64,000 nt of DNA from Okeania sp. SIO2C9 (GCF_010672455.1 NZ_JAAHGO010000003.1:420519-484518), one strand, 5' to 3'; shown: positions 1 to 9,664, counted from the stretch's first letter. The notes: generated by a model not told the origin, from the sequence alone. Translations and numbers: made by a program.

Positions 1-849
1 TTTTTGCTGAGACAAGGTAATTTTCCCAGCAATCAAATTATCAGTTTCTTTACCAATCAAAACTATTTTAAACTTCAACTTTTTTTGAGCAAGCTTAATA
101 CCTGCTTTTAACAGTGTTAAGTGGTCTTTGTAAACACCAAAAGAAGAAGGCAAATAAAAAATTGGCAATTCGCCAATAGATTCTTGGGAATTTTCTGCTA
201 AACCCAATAACCTTTGTGAAGCATTTGACTTAGTAGGAAAACCTGAATTAGCTATAGTAGTAATCTTGCTAGTAAACTCTGGAAAAATTGAGATAATATC
301 TTGGCGAGTTTTTTCAGAAACAGTAAAAACAATATTAACCTTCTTCAGCCATTCCAATAGACTTAAATCATATTTCCTAATATAAGATTCTGGATAACTT
401 AGAGGTGAAAATCTCCAGAAAACATCATGGGTGATCATTGCCAAAGGAATGTCAAGATCGGGTGGAATTAATTGATTAGCTAAAAAGTACAAGCAGTGAG
501 TAGCTTGATAACGATTAGCTAAATATTTGATACTCAACTTACTCTGATATTTACGGCGGATACTCTTAAAAAATATTTGGATTTTTTTTGCTTTAACATT
601 ACCTGATAAAGACGAAAACTTATTAATTACAGAAAGTATTCGAGACTGTAAAGATTTAGGAGGTAATGTAAATGATTCATATTTGATTATTGGAGATTTC
701 GGTAACTTTTCTTGAAAATAAGCAATCTCCTTTTTTGGCAAAATTAATATTATTTCCTCTACTTGTTCAATTAGCTCTTCAATGGTTCCACAAATTACTC
801 TTTCAACTCCACCTTTACGATAAAACTCGATAGGAATTATCAATTTCAT
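1..849 (-). CDS. Glycosyltransferase family 4, C-terminus cut by window edge
   Basis: The frame opens at an ATG at 849 and runs without a stop to the window edge, about 283 codons. It begins MKLIIPIEFYRKGGVERV, the usual GT-B opening of family-1/4 enzymes, and continues with an ITHDVFWRFSP segment and a VFTVSEKTRQDI segment, the 'sentinel then SxxT' pattern typical before the donor domain. Near the cut end a SSFGVYKDHLTLLKAG segment followed by KIVLIGKETD is the start of the nucleotide-sugar-binding domain. The family transfers an activated sugar to a growing glycan on the cytoplasmic face of the membrane. It points the same way as the two glycosyltransferase genes that follow and is separated from the next by about 210 bases. 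The specific sugar cannot be told. Confidence 0.8.
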   Translation of the reverse strand, partial: MKLIIPIEFYRKGGVERVICGTIEELIEQVEEIILILPKKEIAYFQEKLPKSPIIKYESFTLPPKSLQSRILSVINKFSSLSGNVKAKKIQIFFKSIRRKYQSKLSIKYLANRYQATHCLYFLANQLIPPDLDIPLAMITHDVFWRFSPLSYPESYIRKYDLSLLEWLKKVNIVFTVSEKTRQDIISIFPEFTSKITTIANSGFPTKSNASQRLLGLAENSQESIGELPIFYLPSSFGVYKDHLTLLKAGIKLAQKKLKFKIVLIGKETDNLIAGKITLSQQK

Positions 850-1061
850 GGTTGCTCCAACATTTAATACTTGTTTTACCCCAAATTGATTACCAACTCA
901 ACTAATTATTATGACATTTTGCCAAAATATCTTTAAATAGTAAATTTATGATTATAGAGTTTGAAGGGGAGCTAAATTTCCATGTTAGTTTAAGTTATAT
1001 AACATAAAGCTCCTTGAGAAATACAGGGCAAAAACTCAATTTTTCGGTTAACTTTGTTCGC

Positions 1062-2006
1062 TCAAAGCCAATATTTTGAAATAAAATCATAGTGTCCAGC
1101 TTGCTCCGGTGGATACCATCCTTGCTCTATTTTTTCGATAATATTTGGCAAAGCTCCGATAAATTCTGGACTTCGGTCTTTAGGATGAATTGTCCATGCT
1201 CTGGGTGAGCTCATAGTTGCTCGTATATAGTTAGTTTTCTCTAACTGCATAGATACCATAACCTCCCAAGAATCTAGCTTGCCTTTGCCAGTATAGTAAT
1301 TTAAGAGGGTTTTTAGGCTTAGTGGCAGTCGATTAAGAAATTTATTCTTGTAAGAACGCCACAAAATAGGCAATGGCAGTAACTTGTCAAAGCGTTTACG
1401 ATTAATCAGATACACCCTACTGCTGAAAAATTGAAATTTATAGAACCCCCCTGCTTCTGGTTTTAGGGACTTATTTTTTTGGTACATAGTACCATCCTCA
1501 GTTGGTGGCCCTGTCAATGGTCTAATTGCCATTATATCCGGATGTTGCTCCATTAACTTGATACCTTCATCTATCCAACTATAATCTGATTGTTGATGTA
1601 GAAGCATATCACTGTCATAATGCAACATATAATCTCCTGGTACAGATTCTATGTGAAAAATTGACCCCAATATCGGATAACCTCTATAGTTATGGGTGGG
1701 TTTAATCCGACTACCAAAATGCTTTTGGTACATTTGTTTTTGATAAGTTTGGTCATAGTTAATATCCACAACTTTATCTACAATACCTTCACTTATCAGT
1801 TTCCTGCAGCAATCTCTCAGTTCACTTAAAGTACCAACACCAGGACGCATAACTTTATCTCCAGATAGAGGTGCTGTATCCATACACAACACTTTTTGAA
1901 TAAAATTAAAATTACTCATTCTGACTAGATGAGGAATCGTATGCATCATAAAAGGTATGTCTGTTCTTGCTACCAAAATTGAGAGTGAACAGGTGTTAGA
2001 TAACAT
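1062..2006 (-). CDS. GT-A type glycosyltransferase-like protein
   Basis: A 314-residue protein with an N-terminal strand (SILVARTDIPFMMHTIPHLV) followed by a DYMLHYDSDMLLHQ segment near residue 130; the DSD triad is the metal and nucleotide-sugar binding DxD of GT-A folds. The start at 2006 is chosen because an AAGGAGA ribosome-binding site lies about 8 bases upstream on this strand. No membrane segment is visible, so it is probably a cytoplasmic enzyme. Its position among other glycosyltransferases and a sulfotransferase suggests a part in surface polysaccharide synthesis. The exact family within GT-A and the substrate are not recognisable. Confidence 0.65.
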   Translation of the reverse strand: MLSNTCSLSILVARTDIPFMMHTIPHLVRMSNFNFIQKVLCMDTAPLSGDKVMRPGVGTLSELRDCCRKLISEGIVDKVVDINYDQTYQKQMYQKHFGSRIKPTHNYRGYPILGSIFHIESVPGDYMLHYDSDMLLHQQSDYSWIDEGIKLMEQHPDIMAIRPLTGPPTEDGTMYQKNKSLKPEAGGFYKFQFFSSRVYLINRKRFDKLLPLPILWRSYKNKFLNRLPLSLKTLLNYYTGKGKLDSWEVMVSMQLEKTNYIRATMSSPRAWTIHPKDRSPEFIGALPNIIEKIEQGWYPPEQAGHYDFISKYWL

Positions 2007-2482
2007 GAATTATGTCTCCTTATTAGAACTTCCAGACAGAATATGGAAAAGTTTGACTTTACTTATTCTTACTACCCTGAAATATAATTTCACTTAGGGT
2101 ATGATTGAGAGGTATTCCTGAGAAAAAGTATCTCAAATTTCATTATATAATCTTGATTCTCTTTACAATAAATATCTCTGAAAAAGAATAAAATTTATTA
2201 CAGAGGCAGGCAAAAAGCAAGAGGCAAAAGAGAAAAGATTTTTAGCAGATTTGGCACTAAAAAACGCTGCAATGCTTACCAAAGCTAATCCAGGCATATT
2301 ATACCAATTTAAAAAATTTTAATTAAATCAATTGAAAGATATGAAATCAACAATTTTATCCCTCTATTCCCTATTCCCTATTCCCTATTCCCTATTCCCT
2401 GACTTCTGCAAGAAGTCTATTGCATATAAAGTCTAACAGAATGGTTAGACAAAAGCCTTATATAATTTCTGGAGATATCTAA
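2007..2482. other. Intergenic stretch with heptamer microsatellite
   Basis: No gene is visible. The stretch is AT-rich and contains five perfect copies of the heptamer CTATTCC at 2364-2398. The heptamer belongs to the same class of seven-base repeats seen at many other places in the window. Confidence 0.7.
2364..2400. repeat. Heptanucleotide tandem repeat (CTATTCC)5
   Basis: Five exact tandem copies of CTATTCC plus two bases. Unit length of seven matches the STRR class of short tandem repeats known from filamentous cyanobacteria. Confidence 0.9.
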
Positions 2483-3595
2483 TCATACTGAATCAATATT
2501 TTTCAACCATAATGGTGCTACCTGTTCCCAAGTTTCATTTTTGACTTTTTCTTGAATTTCTTCCCTGATAGTTTCTAACTCTTGAGGATTGTTTAAAAGC
2601 TCTACAATTCTATAAGCTAAAGCTTCTTGAGTTTCTTTTGTCTCGGGTTCACCATCTACTTTTATACAATAATCTTTTTCCTTAATCGCGGCATAATTAG
2701 TAGTCACAGGAACACACCCTACCATTGCCGACTCTCGCAATGAAATACAATCTATTTCTCCATAGGAACACCCATAGTAATGAATCGCTGAAGTAGACTT
2801 TTCATACATTAATTGGTTATGTCCGATACTACCATGTTCTATTACTCCTTGCTGCTGCATTAATTCCATCATTTTCTGCTTCCAAGGAATTAGTTTTTCA
2901 CTATTATCACGCCTAGTCCATCCATAGTAAATGTTAAGTTCCGCCTCTGGAATTTCTCTTTTAATAATCGGCCATCCCCAGGTAAGCATAAATTCTAAAC
3001 CTCGATAGTACCTAGAAGCGTATACTAATTTATAGGGTTGTTTTTGGTTTTTAGTAAGCTCTAAAACAGAAGAATCTGCACCGTTATTAATAATCGCAAA
3101 CTTATTATCGGGTAGTTCTGGTAATAAGTTGCGCTGGTAATAACTTTTGACAAAAATTTTATGATAGGGGTTTAAGTATATATGATCGTCAAATGTAATT
3201 ACATCGTGCCAATCAAACCAAATTCTTTTGGCTTTGGCATAGGAAGGTAACATCTTAGGATGTCGCCACATAATGAAAGTATCAAAAGTATCGTACCAAT
3301 TAATTTTGTCATAGTTAACATACTTAACTCCTCCATAAATACCCTCTTGATCTTCACAATTAGTAAAAACTGTAACATCATATCCTTGCTTGACCCATTC
3401 TCTAGTCAAAAAGAATACTGCACTATCTGAACCACTAGCACCTTTAGTTTTAATATCAGATTCTAGTACCAAAAACCGCTTTCCCAGATAATATACAATT
3501 GACTTTTCCGGCCATTTTTTAGCAGTTAGTTTTTTAGTTAAGTCATTAGTAAAGGGAATTTGAGATTTAATCCACTTTTTTATAGGTGTTAACAT
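2483..3595 (-). CDS. Glycosyltransferase, GT-B type, paralogue of the next gene
   Basis: About 370 residues. An in-frame TTG exists at 3616, but the ATG at 3595 is preferred because a GAGA sequence sits a few bases upstream and the protein then begins MLTPIKKWIK. It shares blocks over its whole length with the divergent gene at 4164-5261: the SENSIVYY-like opening (here PEKSIVYY), REWVKxGYxV, YNxCxxQEGIY/TNCEDQEGIYGG, an LNIYYGW block, and CISLRESAMVGCVPVTT near residue 295. The RESA..G..PV block matches the acceptor/donor-binding E-x7-type region of GT-B retaining enzymes. The two paralogues are divergent and separated by about 570 bases, which suggests an inverted duplication. Sugar and acceptor are unknown. 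Confidence 0.7.
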   Translation of the reverse strand: MLTPIKKWIKSQIPFTNDLTKKLTAKKWPEKSIVYYLGKRFLVLESDIKTKGASGSDSAVFFLTREWVKQGYDVTVFTNCEDQEGIYGGVKYVNYDKINWYDTFDTFIMWRHPKMLPSYAKAKRIWFDWHDVITFDDHIYLNPYHKIFVKSYYQRNLLPELPDNKFAIINNGADSSVLELTKNQKQPYKLVYASRYYRGLEFMLTWGWPIIKREIPEAELNIYYGWTRRDNSEKLIPWKQKMMELMQQQGVIEHGSIGHNQLMYEKSTSAIHYYGCSYGEIDCISLRESAMVGCVPVTTNYAAIKEKDYCIKVDGEPETKETQEALAYRIVELLNNPQELETIREEIQEKVKNETWEQVAPLWLKNIDSV

Positions 3596-4163
3596 AATAT
3601 TCTCTAGTATCAACAATAAAATAACAATCTTTGAAGAGACGTTACATCTTTTTATAGTAGTCGTTTAATATTTACTAAGTAGTTGATTTATATCATTATT
3701 CAGACAAAGCATCTACTACAAAAAAATTATTCTTGATTACACTCAATCCTGTGTTAAAATCATATCACAAAATAGATGAATAAGTTCTAAGATAGATGAT
3801 CTAGTTATCAAGGTTTACTTCAAGTTGATTAACATAGTATAGTCTGTATGTCAATAATAATTGTGGATTTGGAGTAGTAGATAACAAGGAAAAAAATATT
3901 TGAGGTGCAAACTATGTTAATAAATGTACTTTGGGAGAGCCTATATAGTTAAGAATTAATTGTCTATGTAGATGTTTAGTTGAAAATAAAAAAGACTATC
4001 ATCAATAAAAGAAAGAATTTTTAGCTGTATGAATCGGAGGAGATGTCTTGGCGATCGCCAGAAACTTCTAAATACTACTAATACTAAATATAATCCCGAT
4101 TCGAGAAAATATTTATTGTTAAAAGAAAAAAGAAAAAAAAAATATACTGGGAGTAATTAAACT
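3596..4163. other. Intergenic region between divergent glycosyltransferase paralogues
   Basis: No gene is visible in this AT-rich stretch. It must hold the promoters for both flanking genes but I cannot place them convincingly. A HIP1-like GGCGATCGCC lies near 4050. Confidence 0.5.
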
Positions 4164-5261
4164 GTGGCGTTCAAGAAGCTACTCGATAGTTTTAATTCTA
4201 AATTAACTGCATTAAAACAAAGAATAACACCTAAAGTATGGTCAGAAAATTCTATTGTTTACTACACTGGTCACACTCCTTATGAATGGTCTCCAGAAAG
4301 TTTAAAAACAGGATTAGGAGGTGCTGATGCTAGAATAGTATTTCTTGGCAGAGAATGGGTAAAGTTAGGTTATAAAGTTGCCGTATATAATAACTGTGGC
4401 AATCAAGAAGGTATCTATGATGGAGTAGAGTATAATCATTATTCAAAATTTAATCCTTACGATAGTTTTTATACTCTAATTATGTGGCAATTTGCCTGGA
4501 GAATTAAGTTTCCTATTAAAGCCAAAAGGGTATGGCTAGACTTGGGACAAGGAGTGCTGTTACCAGAACAAGCTAAATATGAAAAATTAAAAAACTACGA
4601 TAAGGTGTTCTGTAAAACAAATTATCATCGGTCTCTTCTACCAGAAATACCTGATAATAAAATTGCTATTATTCCTAATGGAGTCGATCCATCTTTTTCG
4701 TCTCTCTATGAAAATCATAAAGATCCTAATAAAATTATTTACGCTTCTAATTATATTAGAGGTTTAGAAAGAATGTTAGAGTTTGGCTGGCCGATTATTA
4801 AAAAAGAAATTCCAGAGGCAGAGCTAAATATTTACTATGGTTGGAGTAGTAAAGTAGAGCCAGATTGGAAAGAAAAAATGTTAAAATTAATGGCACAACC
4901 AGGAGTAGCTGAACGAGGGAAAATAGGGCGAGAACAACTAATGCAAGAAAAATCAACTTCATCAATTAATTATTATGGTTGTACTTTTAAAGAAACAGAT
5001 TGTAATACAGTCCGAGAATCTGCCTTAGTAGGAGCAGTACCAGTCACAACAGATTATGCTGGATTAAAAGATAAAAGTTATTGTGTTAAAGTCCCCGGTC
5101 ATCCTTACGACAAAGAAACTCAAGAAGCATTAGCTTATAAAATAGTAGAACTACTAAAAAACCAGGATAAACTTCAAGAAATCCGAGAAAAAAATGTTGA
5201 GTTAGTCAAAGATGAAACCTGGGAAAATGTAGCTAAATTGTGGTTAAGTCAAATATCATAA
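4164..5261 (+). CDS. Glycosyltransferase, GT-B type, paralogue of the divergent neighbour
   Basis: A 365-residue protein that starts with GTG at 4164; GGGAG lies about 10 bases upstream. It is clearly homologous to the protein encoded at 2483-3595 on the other strand, sharing REWVKLGYKVAVYNNCG, EAELNIYYGW, EKSTSSINYYGC and VRESALVGAVPVTTDYAG. The last of these is the GT-B donor-site region. The PNGVDPSF segment in the middle is the common 'NGVD' hinge of GT4-like enzymes. It lies only 15 bases before a sulfotransferase gene on the same strand, so the two are probably cotranscribed and act on the same glycan. The substrate is not known. Confidence 0.72.
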   Translation: MAFKKLLDSFNSKLTALKQRITPKVWSENSIVYYTGHTPYEWSPESLKTGLGGADARIVFLGREWVKLGYKVAVYNNCGNQEGIYDGVEYNHYSKFNPYDSFYTLIMWQFAWRIKFPIKAKRVWLDLGQGVLLPEQAKYEKLKNYDKVFCKTNYHRSLLPEIPDNKIAIIPNGVDPSFSSLYENHKDPNKIIYASNYIRGLERMLEFGWPIIKKEIPEAELNIYYGWSSKVEPDWKEKMLKLMAQPGVAERGKIGREQLMQEKSTSSINYYGCTFKETDCNTVRESALVGAVPVTTDYAGLKDKSYCVKVPGHPYDKETQEALAYKIVELLKNQDKLQEIREKNVELVKDETWENVAKLWLSQIS

Positions 5262-5276
5262 GCAGGTATTTTAATT

Positions 5277-6188
5277 ATGACAATGCCAAATTTTTTATTA
5301 ATTGGTGCTGCTAAGTCAGGTACTTCTTCTCTTTATTATTATCTGAAGCAACATCCTCAAATTTATATGCCAGCTTCTAGAGACCAAAAAGAACCTGATT
5401 TTTTTACTTTAGAAGGAGAAAGTAAAGAACGAATTGGTCCGAATGGTACTTTTGTAATGAAAAATGCAATTATAGATTTAGAAACCTATCAAAAATTGTT
5501 TACTGGGGTAACAGATGAAATAGCAATTGGGGAAGCTTCTACTTCATATATTTATAGTGAAAAAGCACCACAACGAATACATAAGCATATACCTAATGCT
5601 AAAATAATTGCTATTCTCAGAGACCCAGCAGAAAGAGCTTTTTCTCACTTTTTATTTTCTCTGAGTAATGGTAGAGAACCGGAACCGAATTTTCAGAAAA
5701 CATTAGCACAAGAAGATTGGCGAGTAGAGAATAATTGGAATTTTCAATGGCATCATAAACGTCGAGGTTTTTATTATCTCCAACTCAAGCGTTATTTCGA
5801 TTTATTTTCTCCTAATCAAATTAAGGTTTGTCTGTACGAAGATATTAGAAAAGACCCTATTGCTTTAACTCAAGATATCTTTAAATTTTTGGGAGTAGAT
5901 GATACTTTTGTTTTAAATGTGGCGAAAGTACATAACCCTACTAAGGTAGCAAAAAATCAAACTCTTAATACTCTACTAAATCGTCCGAATCCAATTAAAG
6001 ATAGTTTGAAATTATTTATGCCAATGGGAATTCGGAAAAAGATAGCAGGGACTCTCAAAAAGAAAAATTTAGGTAAACCAAAATTATCTCCAAAAATCAG
6101 AAAGCAATTAATTGCCGAGTATCGGGAAGATATATTAAAACTTCAGGATTTAATCGGCAGAGATTTATCAAAATGGTTAGAAGTCTAG
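5277..6188 (+). CDS. PAPS-dependent sulfotransferase, intact
   Basis: A 303-residue protein with the 5'-phosphosulfate-binding loop LIGAAKSGTSSLYYYL at residues 6-21 and the 3'-phosphate-binding segment IIAILRDPAERAFSHF near residue 120 (Arg-Asp-Pro and a following Ser). These two motifs define cytosolic-fold carbohydrate/heparan-type sulfotransferases, which transfer sulfate from PAPS to a sugar hydroxyl. Either Met1 or Met3 could be the start. The gene follows the glycosyltransferase at 4164-5261 by 15 bases. It is the only sulfotransferase of four in this window that has an unbroken frame. Its 3' end and the bases after it are repeated downstream as a decayed tandem copy. Confidence 0.88.
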   Translation: MTMPNFLLIGAAKSGTSSLYYYLKQHPQIYMPASRDQKEPDFFTLEGESKERIGPNGTFVMKNAIIDLETYQKLFTGVTDEIAIGEASTSYIYSEKAPQRIHKHIPNAKIIAILRDPAERAFSHFLFSLSNGREPEPNFQKTLAQEDWRVENNWNFQWHHKRRGFYYLQLKRYFDLFSPNQIKVCLYEDIRKDPIALTQDIFKFLGVDDTFVLNVAKVHNPTKVAKNQTLNTLLNRPNPIKDSLKLFMPMGIRKKIAGTLKKKNLGKPKLSPKIRKQLIAEYREDILKLQDLIGRDLSKWLEV

Positions 6189-6257
6189 GGAAATAAAGAT
6201 TGATTGATTGAGATGACCAAATAAATAAAGTTTATAGTCTCCCTCTTGCCTGAAGTG

Positions 6258-6405
6258 AGGTTATCAAAAATAAAAATTTAGGTAAACCGAAACTGTCTCT
6301 AAAGATTAGAAAGCAATAATTCCTGAGTACAAGTGAGTACCAGGAAGATATATTAAAGCTTCAAGATTTAATCAGCAGAGACTTATCAAAATGCTTAGAA
6401 GTTTA
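6258..6405 (+). pseudogene. Decayed tandem copy of the sulfotransferase 3' end
   Basis: This stretch repeats the last ~45 codons of the preceding sulfotransferase, including the codons for KNLGKPKLS and KILKLQDLIxRDLSK, with a premature TAA and a short duplication inside. The match continues past the stop codon into the 3' flank (GATATGACCAAATAAATAAA occurs once near 6212 and again near 6431). The unit therefore spans gene end plus intergenic DNA, roughly 6055-6235 copied to 6258-6455. Confidence 0.8.
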
Positions 6406-6480
6406 ACCAAATTAAAGATTAATTTATTGATATGACCAAATAAATAAAATCTCAAAGCTGCCTACTTGTTAGGGTAGTGA

Positions 6481-6543
6481 TAACTGATAACTGATAACTG
6501 ATAACTGATAACTGATAACTGATAACTGATAACTGATAACTGA
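6481..6543. repeat. Heptanucleotide tandem repeat (TAACTGA)9 abutting a start codon
   Basis: Nine perfect copies of TAACTGA end two bases before the ATG at 6545. No purine-rich ribosome-binding site separates the repeat from the start, so the repeat forms the whole 5' leader next to the start codon. Each unit has stop codons in two frames (TAA and TGA). Confidence 0.95.
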
Positions 6544-6544
6544 A

Positions 6545-7543
6545 ATGACAGATTTACCCCCAATATATTTTTATCTTCCCCAAGAAAACTGGCGGAATGA
6601 TATGCCAGATAAACCAGATATTTATTGGGAAGAATTTGGCAGAGGGATATACTGTTGGACTTTACAAACCTATCTTTATCTTAAAGCAGATGGGTTTCCT
6701 TGTACCTTAGTAGGAATTATGCCAGATGAAGGAATTGTAATAGCTCATCGAGATTCTTTTGACTACGAACTAAGACCAACGCCAAAGGTTTTAATGGTCT
6801 GTATTAAACCAGATCGAAATCCTCATCCTTATGCTCAGTTGCAAGTAGTCCAAAATCCTCAAGATGCCAAAAATTTAAAAAATAGTTATTACATTCCTCT
6901 ATGGAGACAACCAGGATTAATTCCTCGTAATCCTGAAAGGGGCGATCGCTTTGAGAATATTGGTTATTTTGGTATTAATTCTAATTTAGCGCCAGAATTA
7001 AAAGCTGCTTCTTGGTCGAAACAATTAGAAGAATTAGGATTTAATTGGCAAATTATTCCTAGAAACCGCTGGTATGATTATAGTAATATTGATGCTGTTG
7101 TTGCTGTGCGTAATTTTCAACAGCAAGATTATACTCAAAAACCTGCTACAAAACTTTACAATGCTTGGCATGCTGGTGTAGCTGCAATTTTAGGAAAAGA
7201 ATCAGCTTTTCAGTCAGAAAGAAAAAACGAGTTTGACTATTTTGAAGTTAGTTCAGTAGAAGATGCTATTAATTTTTTGAAGTACCTTAAAGATCATCCT
7301 CAATTTTATCAAAAAGTGAGAGAAAATGGTGAATATCGATCGCACGAAACTGACCCTCAAAATACTGTTAAACAGTGGCAGAAATTTTTAATAGATTTTG
7401 CTATACCTAAGTATCGGGAATGGTGTAGTGCCTCTCTGTGGAGGCAACAATTATATTTACAGATTTGTTATTTCAAAATAAAAGTAGATGCTACTTATAA
7501 CCATATTTATTCCTTTTTGAAGCAGGAAGAAAAACAATTGTAG
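6545..7543 (+). CDS. Putative GT-B-like glycosyltransferase
   Basis: A 332-residue protein. I do not recognise a named family, but the layout is GT-B-like: an N-terminal half with a WEEFGRGIYCWTLQTYLYL helix (a typical 'substrate-searching' first helix), a middle IGYFGINSNLAPELKAASW linker, and a C-terminal PATKLYNAWHAGVAAILGKESAF segment that resembles the donor-site 'K..E..A.G.P.I' region, followed by FEVSSVEDAINFLKYL and a closing helix. The start codon is directly preceded by a nine-copy heptamer, with no clear ribosome-binding site. It is on the same strand as the sulfotransferase but separated by 356 bases containing a decayed duplication. A role in the same polysaccharide pathway is inferred from position. 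Confidence 0.5.
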   Translation: MTDLPPIYFYLPQENWRNDMPDKPDIYWEEFGRGIYCWTLQTYLYLKADGFPCTLVGIMPDEGIVIAHRDSFDYELRPTPKVLMVCIKPDRNPHPYAQLQVVQNPQDAKNLKNSYYIPLWRQPGLIPRNPERGDRFENIGYFGINSNLAPELKAASWSKQLEELGFNWQIIPRNRWYDYSNIDAVVAVRNFQQQDYTQKPATKLYNAWHAGVAAILGKESAFQSERKNEFDYFEVSSVEDAINFLKYLKDHPQFYQKVRENGEYRSHETDPQNTVKQWQKFLIDFAIPKYREWCSASLWRQQLYLQICYFKIKVDATYNHIYSFLKQEEKQL

Positions 7544-7588
7544 TAACAGTGATTTTTATACCTGAAAATAGCATTCTCAAACTTAAAA

Positions 7589-8623
7589 CTAACTCTTCCA
7601 ACCGCTATCTTCATAAAATTGAGTTAAAGGAATTTTCTTCAGGGGATTTTCACCCATCTCCACTGCTTTTTGGCAAAGCATTCTCAAAAATAGTTTGTGA
7701 TTTTCAACATTAACTGGTTGAGGATTCCAGTCTATATCAGAGGATTTTTCTGCTTCCATATTCAATGGAATATAACGCCCAACAGTTTCAAAGCGAGAAT
7801 CACCTGAGAGATGTTTTTTTCTTGGTATAAATACTACTGGTGTTCCCAGAGCAAGACATGGAGATGCACAATGTAATCTATTAGTAATTACTAAACTAGC
7901 TTTACTGTACATTTTTAGAAGTGAACGAGCTTTAAAAATATGAATAAGATTTTCCAGCTCTTTATCCGTCCAAATTTTAGGGAAAAGAGAACTAAATTCT
8001 GAGTTGATAAAAATTTGTGGTATTTCTAAAATTTCTTGGAGACGCTCAATTCCACCTTCAATTGGACGTAAAATCTTACCCTTTTTTACTTTCATTAGAG
8101 TCAATAAGTCTCGATAAGTTATATAATCAACAGAGATGGCTTTTTCTTTTATCTCTTCGGGTAAAAGCTTTAATCCTCTTTCATCAAGATTAACTATATA
8201 AATTTTGCCTGGAGTTTTTTCTTTGATAGTTGGAAAACTTAAAGTTAAACATCCAGAATAATATGAATCTATATCATAAGACTTTAGTAAATTTAATGTT
8301 GAGCGATCGCGACAACCAATAGGTTGATGTTCTTTTAAATGTTTAACAACTTCATCCGTTAACATTTCTGGAGTATTAATGTGAATTGAAATGTAGAAAG
8401 GAGTAATTTTAGGTGGTGGAGGTAGCATTCCTGAGCTATACCACCCATTCATAATACAAAAAGAATCTGGTAAATCGCTAGATATATTTTTTCCTTGTCG
8501 CCTTTCAAGATAATAATCAATTTTAGGCAAATACTGTATCGCGGCCAATGTTTGAATCATGTCACCAACATTTACAGTTCCACCACTTGATTTACCTTGT
8601 TCATATTTCAGTGCAGAGTACAT
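7589..8623 (-). CDS. Polysaccharide pyruvyltransferase family protein
   Basis: A 344-residue protein with the family's opening GGTVNVGDMIQTLAA (the NxGD/D block), a mid-protein HxPIGCRDRSTLNLLKSYDI block, and a C-terminal SKASLVITNRLHCASPCLALGTPVVFI block around residue 240-265. These are the signature regions of polysaccharide pyruvyltransferases (CsaB/WcaK-like), which add ketal-linked pyruvate from phosphoenolpyruvate to sugars. AAAGGAGAT about 7 bases upstream fixes the start at 8623. The upstream gene on this strand is a broken sulfotransferase 24 bases away, so pyruvyl and sulfate decoration were probably coexpressed. Confidence 0.82.
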   Translation of the reverse strand: MYSALKYEQGKSSGGTVNVGDMIQTLAAIQYLPKIDYYLERRQGKNISSDLPDSFCIMNGWYSSGMLPPPPKITPFYISIHINTPEMLTDEVVKHLKEHQPIGCRDRSTLNLLKSYDIDSYYSGCLTLSFPTIKEKTPGKIYIVNLDERGLKLLPEEIKEKAISVDYITYRDLLTLMKVKKGKILRPIEGGIERLQEILEIPQIFINSEFSSLFPKIWTDKELENLIHIFKARSLLKMYSKASLVITNRLHCASPCLALGTPVVFIPRKKHLSGDSRFETVGRYIPLNMEAEKSSDIDWNPQPVNVENHKLFLRMLCQKAVEMGENPLKKIPLTQFYEDSGWKS

Positions 8624-8647
8624 AAATTAAATCTCCTTTGATAACTA

Positions 8648-9568
8648 TTAATTCCATTCAAAAGGTTTATTAGCTTTTCCCGCAATATCCTCAAATACTT
8701 CCAGTTTTTCAGGTGATAACTCTCTCTGCCAACGTAAATCTAACTTAATAGTAAGATCCATATTTTTATAATAATCACCATGAATTTTTCGTCGTGCGTC
8801 ATATTCTATCTCTTGTCCTTTATAACGACGAATTAGAGAATAAGCACCCTCATTACCAGAAATATCATAATGATCGTATTGCCAATACTCTATCATGGAA
8901 GGAACAAAATTTATACCTACAAAATTACAAATTTTTTCCACAGTTTTATCGGGATTACTCGCTAATTGTTCATAAGCAATCTCAATTCTTTTCTCAGGAT
9001 TAAATTTTTCAAAAAAATCATTCCTTAGTTTGTATTTTTCAACCCATTCCGTCGCCATCTTAGCCATATCCCAATGAGGATATTTTCTGAGATAAGAGTT
9101 AACAACAGCTCTACCATCACGAACTAAATGAATTAAATATGCTTCTACTTTTCCTGATGTAAATTCTTCAGCTTGAATTTTTTCTCCAATCCAAGGATAA
9201 GCTTTACTAGCATCAATAATAACCTTTTTATTCTCTAGCTTGGAAAACATAAAAGAATAAGGATTAAAAACCTCATCTTTGTTGAAGATTTGTCTGATTT
9301 TTTTCTCAACTTTTAAAGGAATATCCTTATTTAAACGAGTATTTCCTAGAACACTAGCCAACTCATATAACCCTTTTCATCCAAAAGTTTTTTCCCAAAA
9401 TTCAGATGTCATATTCACACAATCAATGGGCTTTTGTTTACGATAACGATTGGGAAGACCGACTAATTCACCTGCGGAAAAACAGTCTGGATGACTTCCT
9501 AAAATTAGTGATAAAAGACTAGAGCCTGAATGCCCACTTGACATTATAAATATGACTTTTTTCTGCAT
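8648..9568 (-). pseudogene. Sulfotransferase interrupted by one in-frame TGA
   Basis: The frame from the ATG at 9568 begins KKVIFIMSSGHSGSSLLSLI, a 5'-PSB loop, and reads to a TGA at 9377-9379. The very same frame then continues with KGLYELASVLGN to a stop at 8648. The second part holds AYLIHLVRDGRAVVNSYLR, the 3'-phosphate-binding segment, so both halves of one roughly 306-residue sulfotransferase are present. A single change of GAA, AGA or similar to TGA would explain the break. The rest of the frame is clean, which suggests a recent mutation, readthrough or a sequencing error. It is in line with the pyruvyltransferase gene downstream. Confidence 0.85.
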
Positions 9569-9609
9569 AAATAATTATTCCTATAAACACAAAAATAAAT
9601 AACAATAGT

Positions 9610-9637
9610 TTGTGATGAGTGTTGAACTTGATATAAT
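9610..9637 (+). promoter_or_regulatory. Candidate sigma-70 promoter for the 9665 gene
   Basis: TTGTGA at 9610-9615 and TATAAT at 9632-9637 are spaced by 16 bases and end 27 bases before the ATG at 9665, in the divergent gap between the broken sulfotransferase and the glycosyltransferase-like gene. AT-rich DNA makes chance matches common. Confidence 0.4.
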
Positions 9638-9664
9638 CAAAAGCAGTGATTCAATTTAACTTCT

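Noticed and set aside
8648..9568. Selenocysteine at the in-frame TGA of the sulfotransferase
   Set aside because: No selenocysteine insertion element is apparent, and the residue is not a catalytic position. A plain nonsense mutation is simpler, especially since TAA and TAG interrupt other genes in the same way.
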